DNA from: Clostridia bacterium
GTDB lineage: Bacteria > Bacillota > Clostridia > Oscillospirales > Acutalibacteraceae
Direction: 5' to 3'
DNA length: 64,000 bases
NCBI GenBank assembly: GCA_017397105.1
Contig: JAFQKF010000006.1
Coordinates: forward strand, 1 to 64,000
The position numbers and the translations under genes were made by a program. Below, one piece after another: positions 20,001 through 26,600 of the stretch. The notes beneath the pieces are model-generated. The model was not told the DNA's origin. It saw only the letters and a program-made list of their open reading frames with translations, and did not search any database. How positions within the stretch are numbered: position 1 is the first letter of the stretch; each line of letters begins with the position of its first letter.

Positions 20001-20223
20001 TGCTGTTAAGACCTCTGATACTACAGAGATGAAAAACGAAATCGGCTACATTACCTCATGGAGTGTTGACGGATTCGATGATTTCGACAGTGCACGCTTC
20101 ATGGCAGGCGATATCGTAAGAGATAACAGGATTTTAATGTCTGACGTTACACGCACAAAAGAATATATAGGTTATCTTCTTGATATCGATCAGGTAACAA
20201 GTGGATGGATTTCTTACATCTGA
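14026..20223 (+). CDS. Giant InlB B-repeat protein with two N-terminal cohesin-like domains and a degenerate dockerin-like end
   Basis: This encodes 2065 residues. AGGAGG (14011-14016) lies 9 bases before the ATG, and the signal peptide (MTKVKRLVALLLSLVMIL) parallels that of the preceding gene. Two related beta domains occur at about residues 30-240 and 325-545. Each has a VxxGExVKxxV opening, an FLFFYDSDFF-like strand and a closing LPSTVL/FESTVL-like strand. About 16 InlB B-repeats follow, with MucBP-like inserts (YTVEIYKMGTDGEY and relatives). The C-terminus has the shared pre-dockerin module and calcium-loop-like segments from residue about 1986. Here GDVNGDAAVKTSD and GDIVRDNRILMSD have lost several ligand residues, so calcium binding may be weaker than in the two upstream proteins. 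A strong terminator follows, so this is probably the last gene of a three-gene unit. Confidence 0.9.
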   Translation: MTKVKRLVALLLSLVMILGTFSVMGYAYSVSEDTNNSFVLDINILKQINGEWKESDYVVPGEEVKVQVDISTDFHAGSGEFLFFYDSDFFTDSLEAGSSVLTNKYTLPPHSFSSMITTESAGNNRLENALVSSQLLTQAEADAYNYIFVAVDGTETLNKQYSGTMFEFDLKVKDDATGSGDFKVFESTVLSKENQDGIFNISKGAEGEKTQYHMALWKEVNKTINNDQVAVYNNPSTVTFEAGEGTFAASKKTLSFTGEANTVFEDLPANPTRGGYTFGGWATVADPTEADVVANPASYPEGGATYYAYWVSNAGAAGTNFAINTKFFREVDGEWVETEKVKRGETVKARVYLATDYYTNGGEMILFYDKAFFNDEYSVGSNVLTVNSNPESFAAINGVEGLFYTDASASKAESSLISGGHITADYAEDHNFIHIQYTFNGDTESAVNAIAFDDEQYLVDTEVDNDLWFAEFTFTVADSAAGEGDIVMLPSTVLAPGNQNTAIVNIPKGTENGIAKNIQGMWLWEATPITSSQPVRITSTVSFDANGGVFPGYVDDESTTEIDETVMYVIEDDIGSAIDARNIPTPEKSGSTFLGWVDASLTDPTQADIVEIPSEIDYEDKAFKALWATTVTVSFETYGGTEIADRVVAAGTDFEEVADPEKTGHRFVGWSLTGGTDNGVSPVITLPDKYPETDAVYYAIWEAKTYTIDYYVTDTKGNTTKVASPVIEFEKTIPTTVPTYQVPAGFELNGWYWDAALTDKVDADETMPAKNIVLYGKLNALKIDAIFNANEGAWEDGTTTKNVPTELFDTIQAPADPSREDFIFTGWNPAVGVMDNANGKTFTATWTPVEHTISYYVEGEEYQVYEGLVTGDDLEVPADPDVEGKKFLGWAETENGTPVNPLTGTIDGKDYEFYAIFEDIVYTIDYISEGATIDTDEYLFGEEVTVIADPAYSNEFYSFVEWEWKAYNDETGLFDIEVEEPATMPSNNLQATAVFEPNSYEVVFDANTGTINGEETYVTETVYGEAIDGPDSDPVKPGYTFDGWTPEFVDGTTTLITAGATYEAVWTADDQTVTYDPNGGELDIDGLKYTTATPYVETYKTDADVTALAAEPTLTGYDFGGWEYTYEDENGETKTLAALPSKMPAYGITATAIWNPRNDTKYTVETYIMGTDGEYDKTTPNNTKEYAGTTGAEINLVATPLDGYFFDEDESKMSGVIAPDGSLVLKIFYGRNPVEITWDAAEGYFDGDETKVDDIVEDTYFGATVVPPQVDRDGYTFTGWDPVVNATAPNEEKITYTATWEINEYDISYVVEDVTTRVDSYDFGEDVTVAADPSKTGHKFDGWVWTYVDENGDTVVTTEPATMPAYDLTATAAFSPNKYKASFYTDKDTTVEENLYEENEVDFGSSVTAPAGTPSKEGYTFGGWVDADGNEVDFSTETMDSDKGQNYFASWDAVDCTVTWDANNGIFDDDNTKTTDTTTVAFDDVISARTPAPTRGGYTFAGWALEADAKTPLTDLGTMDDVNGKTFYAVWAPSTGLGYTVEIYKMGTDGEYSDTPTETIEHNDGVTGEARSVDYTAPDGFVLDEDHEGYADSGIIPVAPDKLVLKIYLERNAYNLIACIVEEDGTETEYANEEYLYGETVEALSDPTAPEGYVFKGWSTVKGDASAIAALPATMPANDYVVYAIFEKDTFTVTFDSGDGYFNNNPDDKEETQDVEFEGEIQLPVEPTLPGYEFKGWSTDGTEAGIVPESEWPQEMGPEDVTYTAVWAPKSFTVTYYVPVRDADESSSTYGKLKADTWEVYGEVKTLEAGAPFTDAIVSGTPEVLYYEFCCWQDEEGNEVTEWPETMPTKNLKYYAHFERLPVYLIPMDGSTTVIDRGEGYYGKAGAYTTELTGELTRNVTQTYDQYDAASGNVWYVYGLEFYLFEDILRDKYCDVHGDGYYTVTPYNADFGSEIGRVVVGTGSKITVYDKVTNEIVEEFYVVVFGDVNGDAAVKTSDTTEMKNEIGYITSWSVDGFDDFDSARFMAGDIVRDNRILMSDVTRTKEYIGYLLDIDQVTSGWISYI

Positions 20224-20239
20224 TTTAATTTAACCCGCG

Positions 20240-20270
20240 GCCTGCGGAGGGAAACCTCCGCAGGCTTTTT
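20240..20270 (+). terminator. Intrinsic terminator after the third giant gene
   Basis: An 11-bp G+C-rich stem (20240-20250 with 20255-20265) with a GAAA tetraloop is followed by five T, then CTTTTTT. Confidence 0.95.
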
Positions 20271-20281
20271 CTTTTTTCAAG

Positions 20282-20310
20282 TTGATTTAAATTGCATAAT
20301 ATGTTAAAGT
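20282..20310 (+). promoter_or_regulatory. Candidate promoter for the ABC-F/HAD/luxS genes
   Basis: TTGATT (20282-20287), a 17-bp spacer and TAAAGT (20305-20310) lie 24 bases before the ABC-F start. The match to the vegetative consensus is moderate. Confidence 0.4.
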
Positions 20311-20334
20311 TATAAAAAAAAACGGAGCGATAAA

Positions 20335-21951
20335 ATGATAGCAGCAATTGACGTTGACCTTCAGTACAGCGGCAGAGCCTTGTTCAGGCACGCCGACGTT
20401 ACCTTCACCAGAGGAAACTGCTACGGGCTTATTGGTGCCAACGGAGCGGGTAAATCAACTTTTCTTAAAATCCTTGCAGGTGAGCTTGAGCCTACGGGCG
20501 GCAGAGTAAGCGTTACCCCGGGCGAGCGTATTTCCGTGCTCAGGCAGGACCATTTCGCATTTGATGAATATACGGTTGTAAAAACCGTGCTTTTGGGCAA
20601 CAAAAAGCTCTGCGAAATCATGGATGCCAAGGAGGAGCTCTATTCTAAAGAGGAGTTTACCGAAGAGGACGGAATGAGAATCAGCGAGCTTGAGGAAGAG
20701 TTTGCCGAGATGGACGGATGGAGCGCAGAGAGTGATGCTCAGATACTGTTGAACGGCCTTGGTGTTACAAACGAGTGGCATGAGAGACTTATGAGCGAGC
20801 TTCCCAACGATCTCAAGGTCAAGGTGTTGCTTGCGCAGGCACTTTTCGGCTCGCCTGATATTCTTCTTATGGACGAGCCTACCAACCACCTTGATATTGA
20901 TGCAATTATATGGCTTGAGGATTTTTTACTCGATTTAGAGAGTACAGTCATTGTAGTGTCGCATGACCGTCACTTCCTCAATAAAGTCTGCACTCACACG
21001 GTTGATATTGATTTCGGCAAAATCACCGTTTATGCAGGCAACTACGATTTCTGGTACGAATATACTCAGATGCGTCAGCGTCAGCTCAGGGAGCAGAATA
21101 AGAAGGATGAGGCAAAGGCTAAAGAACTCAAGGAGTTCATTGCCAGATTCAGCGCCAACGCCTCCAAATCAAAGCAGGCTACAAGCCGTAAGAAGCTGCT
21201 TGAAAGCCTTGATTTAAGTGAACTTCCCGTTTCCTCAAGGCGCTTTCCTTACGTGGGCTTCAAGCCTGACAGAGAGGTGGGCAACGACGTGCTCACCGTC
21301 AGCGGCATCTCAAAAACAGTAGGTGGAAGAAAGGTTCTGGATAACGTCAGCTTTACCGTTCTTCCCCGCGAAAAGGTTGCTTTTGTGGGCACGGATGCCG
21401 TGGCAAAAACCACTCTGTTTAAAATTCTGGCAGGCGAAACAGAGCCTGATGAAGGTACCGTAAAATGGGGAGTAACAACAAGCACCTCGTATTTTCCGTC
21501 AGACAATTCAGCGTATTTTGACGGCTGTGAGGATTCTCTCATTGACTGGCTTCGCAGTTATTCTGACCTTGTGTTTGAAAGCGACGTGCGAAGCTGGCTT
21601 GGCAGAATGATGTTCTCGGGCGATGAAGCGCTGAAAAAAGCAAAGGTGCTTTCTGGCGGCGAAAGAGTGCGCTGCATGCTGTGCAAGATGATGCTTTCGG
21701 GTGCCAACGTTCTTATTTTTGACGAACCCACCAATCATCTTGACCTTGAATCAATAGCTTCCCTTAATGATGGAATTATAAAATATCCCGAAACCGTTCT
21801 GTTTACCTCGCACGACCATCAGTTTGTGCAGACCATTGCAGACAGAGTCATTGACGTTACAACGGGTAATCATTACGATAAGAAAATAACCTTTGATGAA
21901 TATCTTGCAGAGCTTGCCGAGAAGAGGGAAGCGGAAAAGGCAGGTAAATAA
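20335..21951 (+). CDS. ABC-F family ATPase (YbiT/YkpA-like)
   Basis: This is a 538-residue cytoplasmic protein with two ABC ATPase domains in one chain and no membrane segment, as in ABC-F proteins that act on ribosomes. The first Walker A is GANGAGKST (residues 34-42), and each half has a MDEPTNHLD or FDEPTNHLD Walker B segment. The linker between the domains is charged (RQRQLREQNKKDEAKAKELKEF). Two sites are degenerate. The first domain has SELPNDLKVK where LSGGxxxR is expected, while the second keeps LSGGERVR. The second Walker A reads GTDAVAKTT (residues 352-360), with Ala for the last conserved Gly. Such asymmetry suggests the two sites hydrolyse ATP unequally. It begins a closely spaced run with the HAD and luxS genes. 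The physiological role (translation factor or antibiotic protection) cannot be told from sequence. Confidence 0.9.
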   Translation: MIAAIDVDLQYSGRALFRHADVTFTRGNCYGLIGANGAGKSTFLKILAGELEPTGGRVSVTPGERISVLRQDHFAFDEYTVVKTVLLGNKKLCEIMDAKEELYSKEEFTEEDGMRISELEEEFAEMDGWSAESDAQILLNGLGVTNEWHERLMSELPNDLKVKVLLAQALFGSPDILLMDEPTNHLDIDAIIWLEDFLLDLESTVIVVSHDRHFLNKVCTHTVDIDFGKITVYAGNYDFWYEYTQMRQRQLREQNKKDEAKAKELKEFIARFSANASKSKQATSRKKLLESLDLSELPVSSRRFPYVGFKPDREVGNDVLTVSGISKTVGGRKVLDNVSFTVLPREKVAFVGTDAVAKTTLFKILAGETEPDEGTVKWGVTTSTSYFPSDNSAYFDGCEDSLIDWLRSYSDLVFESDVRSWLGRMMFSGDEALKKAKVLSGGERVRCMLCKMMLSGANVLIFDEPTNHLDLESIASLNDGIIKYPETVLFTSHDHQFVQTIADRVIDVTTGNHYDKKITFDEYLAELAEKREAEKAGK

Positions 21952-21953
21952 CA

Positions 21954-22781
21954 GTGGCAAAAACTCTGTATATCAGTGACCTTGACGGCACCCTGCTCAA
22001 CCGCAATGCCGAGCTTTCGCCCTTTGCGGTTGAAGGTTTAAGAGCGCTGTGCAGCAAGGGGATTTATTTGAGCGTTGCAACCGCAAGAACCGCCGCAACC
22101 GTAGCGGCAATGCTTGCGCCCGTAGGAGTCAACACTCCCGTTGTGCTTATGAACGGGGTGTGCACCTATGATTTGTCAAAGGAAGAATACGTAAGCGTAG
22201 AATATATAAGCTCTTTTGCCAAATCTCAGGCTATGCAGATTATTGCCGACCACGGTCTGTCGGGTTTCTGGTACTGCATAGAAGACGGAAAGCTTTCCAC
22301 TTACTATGAAAATACCGATTCGCCCGATGCGAAGCTGTTTATTGAGGAGCGGCAGAGAAAATACAATAAGCCCTTTTTCAAGGTTGATTCATTTTCAAGT
22401 CTTTCAGAAAGAGGTCTGGTATATTATTCGATTTCAGACGTAACGGCAAAGCTTGAGCCTGCGGCAAGTCAGCTTAAAGAAGTGCAGGGGCTCAGGGTGG
22501 AATATTACCGTGACGTTTATAATCCCCGTCACAGCTATCTCGAGCTGTGCTCATCAAATGCTTCAAAGAAAAACGCCGTCAGCAATATCAGGAAAACGTA
22601 CGGCTTTGAAAAAGCCGTGGGCTTCGGCGATAATTATAACGATATTCCGCTGCTTGAGGCGTGCGATGAATTTTATGCTGTTTCAAATGCGGTGGAGGAG
22701 CTTAAAAAGCGTTCAACCGCGGTCATCGGTGCAAATACCGGGGATGCCGTGGTGCGGTGGCTTCTTGAAAATGCAGAATAG
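21954..22781 (+). CDS. Cof-type HAD-superfamily phosphatase
   Basis: This encodes 275 residues. It starts with GTG two bases after the ABC-F stop codon, which suggests translational coupling. HAD motif I is SDLDGTLL near the N-terminus, with the catalytic Asp pair, and motif IV is GFGDNYNDIPLL near residue 222. The long middle region fits the type IIB cap of Cof/YidA proteins, which dephosphorylate sugar phosphates, flavin phosphates and similar small molecules in the cytoplasm. The substrate cannot be assigned. Confidence 0.88.
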   Translation: MAKTLYISDLDGTLLNRNAELSPFAVEGLRALCSKGIYLSVATARTAATVAAMLAPVGVNTPVVLMNGVCTYDLSKEEYVSVEYISSFAKSQAMQIIADHGLSGFWYCIEDGKLSTYYENTDSPDAKLFIEERQRKYNKPFFKVDSFSSLSERGLVYYSISDVTAKLEPAASQLKEVQGLRVEYYRDVYNPRHSYLELCSSNASKKNAVSNIRKTYGFEKAVGFGDNYNDIPLLEACDEFYAVSNAVEELKKRSTAVIGANTGDAVVRWLLENAE

Positions 22782-22790
22782 GAGAGTATT

Positions 22791-23243
22791 ATGGAAAGAA
22801 TAACAAGCTTTAACGTGGATCATGATTTATTAGAGCCCGGCATTTACGTTTCAAGAATTGACGGTGATATCACAACCTACGATTTAAGAACTCGCAAGCC
22901 CAATGCAGGCAGCTTTATGGATACCACAACCGCACATACCGTTGAGCATATGTTTGCAACTTTTGTGCGTAATTCTGAAATAAAAGATAGCGTTATTTAT
23001 TTCGGACCCATGGGATGCCGTACGGGTTTTTATCTGCTAGTCAGAAATGCCGATAATGAAAAGGTGCTCGAAATAACCCGTTCAATCCTTAAAAGCATCG
23101 TGGAGTATGAAGGGGAGGTATTCGGGGCATCGCAGAAGGAATGCGGCAACTGGCTTGATCTGGAGCTCGGCTGTGCAAAGGAAGAATGCGCCCGTTACCT
23201 TAAAATTCTCGAAAAGAAGCAAACGTTCAAGTATAATTCTTGA
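22791..23243 (+). CDS. luxS: S-ribosylhomocysteine lyase LuxS
   Basis: This 150-residue protein has the whole LuxS signature: HTVEH (His49, Glu52, His53), the PMGCRTGFY loop with the catalytic Cys76, and KECGNW with the zinc-binding Cys118. The enzyme cleaves S-ribosylhomocysteine to homocysteine and DPD, the precursor of autoinducer-2, within the activated methyl cycle. It follows the HAD gene by 9 bases and is probably co-transcribed with it. Pfs and other cycle genes are not in the window. Its place between two giant adhesin genes invites a link to community behaviour, but nothing in the sequence proves one. Confidence 0.95.
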   Translation: MERITSFNVDHDLLEPGIYVSRIDGDITTYDLRTRKPNAGSFMDTTTAHTVEHMFATFVRNSEIKDSVIYFGPMGCRTGFYLLVRNADNEKVLEITRSILKSIVEYEGEVFGASQKECGNWLDLELGCAKEECARYLKILEKKQTFKYNS

Positions 23244-23391
23244 TAAGAATAATTAACAAAAAGTTCACAAATTATACAAGATTTATTAATATATTCACAC
23301 AAGCAGTAACAAAATGAGTAAATATAATTTTGATATCAGATAATGGTAATTATAAATGTGAACACTTCTTTTTTATTTTCTCTTTCCCCAT

Positions 23392-23431
23392 ATATCGGCG
23401 GACGTTTCGGCGTCCGCCGATATCCCTTTTT
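23392..23431 (+). terminator. Intrinsic terminator after luxS
   Basis: A perfect 13-bp stem (23392-23404 with 23411-23423) with a 6-nt loop is followed by CCC and five T. It ends the ABC-F/HAD/luxS unit 150 bases after the luxS stop; the AT-rich stretch in between shows nothing else. Confidence 0.9.
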
Positions 23432-23440
23432 ACAGAAGAA

Positions 23441-23472
23441 ATTCATGTAAAGCACTATGGCTTTACATGAAT
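23441..23472. promoter_or_regulatory. 12-bp perfect inverted repeat in the luxS-adhesin gap
   Basis: ATTCATGTAAAG (23441-23452) and its exact complement CTTTACATGAAT (23461-23472) flank 8 bases. No T run follows directly on either strand. It lies upstream of the promoter of the wall-anchored giant gene and could be a repressor or activator site. This function is inferred. Confidence 0.45.
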
Positions 23473-23575
23473 GTTTTGTTTACAGAATACGGCAACTTTT
23501 CCTTATATATTATAATTAGTAAAAAAATAATTATAAAATATCCCAAAAAATGTGCTTGTTTTGGCAATTAAGCAC

Positions 23576-23604
23576 TTGCAAAATCAAACAGCTTGTGGTA
23601 AAAT
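23576..23604 (+). promoter_or_regulatory. Sigma-A-type promoter of the wall-anchored giant gene
   Basis: TTGCAA (23576-23581), a 17-bp spacer and TAAAAT (23599-23604) lie 61 bases before the ATG. A 6-bp inverted repeat, GTGCTT (23552-23557) with AAGCAC (23570-23575), ends right before the -35 box and may be an operator. Confidence 0.65.
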
Positions 23605-23665
23605 GACTTGTAAAATACGCTAACTATGTATGTGTCGTAAAGCGTAAAGTTCAAGGAGGTTTCTT

Positions 23666-26600
23666 ATGACTACTTTAAAGAAAGCGCTTGCGCTTCTGGT
23701 TGCCTTTATTATGGCATTCAGTTGCGTATCGGTAATGGCATCTGCTGATGAACCGGATACTCTTACCATCAAGACTTCCGGCCTTGCCAACCCCACTGAG
23801 GATACAGACGTGGCAAAGGCTAAAAGAGGCAGCACTGTTAATGTGTATATTTCAATCGGTACCAATTACGATACCCGCGACGGCGGCGAGCTTATCTTTG
23901 CTTATAACAGAGATTTTGCTATTTATCAGCATCAGGCGAGACATACTCTCAACAATAATAACCCGGCGGTTAAAAATGGATATGTTGACTATATTGGTAC
24001 AGATAGTGAGCTCTCAGTTGGTCACTATAAAAGGGATAGTGAAGGCAACAAGACCGACGAGTGGAATCACGGCTTTGTTGCTACCAGACTGAACAAGCAG
24101 GGGCTACTTACAGACAGCGATCTGGAACAGTACGGATTCTTTATTGTTCAGCTTAATGATGTGCTTGGCGCCGGCAAGCGTCAGTATGATGGCAGCACCT
24201 GGCTTTTTGCTGCTGAGTTTGAAATCAGTAAGGATGCGGACCCCAACATGATTGGCGAGATGCTCAAGGTTCAGGTTCTTCCTTCAACTATTCAGTCTCC
24301 CACCAATCAGCAGGGTATAGTAAACATTCCAAAGTACATGCCCAGTTCCAACGCTGTTAACGGTATGCAGAATTTGCCCAACCACGTTGTTTCCCCCACA
24401 GCAGCCGGCATCCAGGTAATCAACGACGTTTATTTCTTCGAGGGCGATAAGGGTGAGTTTGATTCCAAGGTAGAGCTTGACGATGCAACCGGCGCTTACA
24501 AGGCAGTAAGCTACGTTGGCGAAGAGGTTGCGTTCTCCGCTCTCAACGTTCCCACACCCGTAGGCAAGCAGGACGTTCCTGATCCTGATGACAATGATAC
24601 CCTCAAGGATTATGTCTTCAGCAACTGGCTTCCTGCTGACTCAAGCGGAAAGGCTACAAGTTCTGAGCCTGCTACCTCAGTAACTGTTCCTGCAGGTGAT
24701 CCTGCTTATTTCGTAGCAAACTACACAGAAGGCGACACATACAAAATCACATATAAAGTTGTAGACGAAAACGGTAACGCGATTGATGAAGAAGAATCAT
24801 CAGCAAGCTATGCAGAAGGCGATGAAATCGCAGCAACTGATCTTCCTGCAGGTGAAGGCTATGAGTACAGCGATTGGACCTATACTAAGGAAGACGGAAC
24901 TGTAATTGATACTCTTCCCGATGAAATGCCCGCATATAACATCATTGCTACCACCACCAAGACACCTATTGACTGCTATGTAACCTTTGATGCAAACGGC
25001 GGTACCGCAGGCGCTAAGTCTGAAAAGACTGTTAAGTATGGCGCTCCCATCACATCTGACGGTATTGACGTTCCCACCAGAACCGGTTATAAGCATATCG
25101 GTTGGTCAGTTAACGCAGGCGAGAACAACAGCGTAACTTCTCTTGGTACTATGGACAATGTTCAGGGCAAAACCGTTTATGCTGTATGGCAGATAAAGAC
25201 CTACACAGTAACATGGCAGGTTGGTGACAAAACTTACACAACCGAAGCTACTTACGGTCAGGAAATCCCTGAGCCTCCCGTTTCCGACGAACTCGGCTAT
25301 GAACTCAGCGATTGGTCACCCGAAGTTCCCAAGGCAATGCCTGATAAGGAAGACCTCAAGTTTACAGCAACTCAGAATCCCAAGGATTATTATGTAACCT
25401 TCGATGCAAACGACGGTGTTTTTTCAGATGATACCACTTCAAAGAAAGTAGCATCAACGTTCGATCAGAAGATCAATCTTCCCGAAAAGCCCGCAAATGA
25501 AGGTCACACCTTCCTCGGCTGGTCACTTCAGTCTAATGCGAAGACAGGCTCCGAGAATCTCGGCGAGCTCAAAACAACCGAGCCTCTTACCTACTACGCA
25601 ATCTGGGAAGCAAAGACCTATACCGTAATATGGACCATCGACGGTGAAATCACCACTACAACAGAAACTTACGGCGAAGCTCTTCATCCTCCCGTAATCC
25701 CCAATAAGCCCGGCTATGATTCCGGCGCTTGGACTCCCGGTGTTCCCGGAACAATGCCCGATGTTGAAGATCTCGAATTCAAATCAGTTTCCACTCCTAA
25801 AGTTTACAACATTACCTTTGATGCAAACGACGGTGCTTTTTCAGATAACACTACTTCAAAGGGAGTAGAATCAACCTTCGGTCAGAAGATCAATCTTCCC
25901 GAAGAGCCCGCGAATGAAGGACATACTTTCCTCGGCTGGGCACTTGAGTCCAATTCAAAGGTAGGCTCCAAGAATCTCGGCGAGCTTAAAACAACCGAGC
26001 CTCTTACCTATTATGCTGTTTGGTCTCCCAACAATAACGCGGTAAGAATTGAGTATTACTCCAAGGGAACAGACGGAGAATACGTCAGCACCGGAACGGG
26101 AACCACAAGCGGAGAAACCGGAACAACCGTTAACATCACAAAGCAGGCAACAGATGAAACTCCCGAAGGCTTTGTTCTTGATACAACCATGAGTAAACTT
26201 TCGGACACTGTTCCCGCAACAGGAACTCTTACTCTTAAGGTTTACTATGACCGCAACAAGTATAACGTAACATTTGATCCCAATGGCGGTTACCTCGACG
26301 GTGATACAAGCAAAGAAGCAGAAGTAGTAGAGAACCTTTACTTTGGTGCAACAATAACTTCCCATACTGCCAACAAGGAAGGCTGTGAGGAAGGCACATG
26401 GACTGTAACCAATACCAATACAGGCGCAACAATTACAGAAATCCCCACCAAGGTTCCTGCGTATAACATCACATTCACAGCAAACTACGAAGCAATAAAG
26501 ACCACCGTAACCTTCGATCCCAACGGCGGTAACTTCCCTGAAGGCGCAACAACCTCTAAGACTCTTGAATACAACGATGCAATCAATGCAGACGGCATTA

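Noticed and set aside
23441-23472. The 12-bp inverted repeat as a second luxS terminator
   Set aside because: A strong terminator with a T run already lies 10 bases upstream, and this repeat has no direct T run on either strand.
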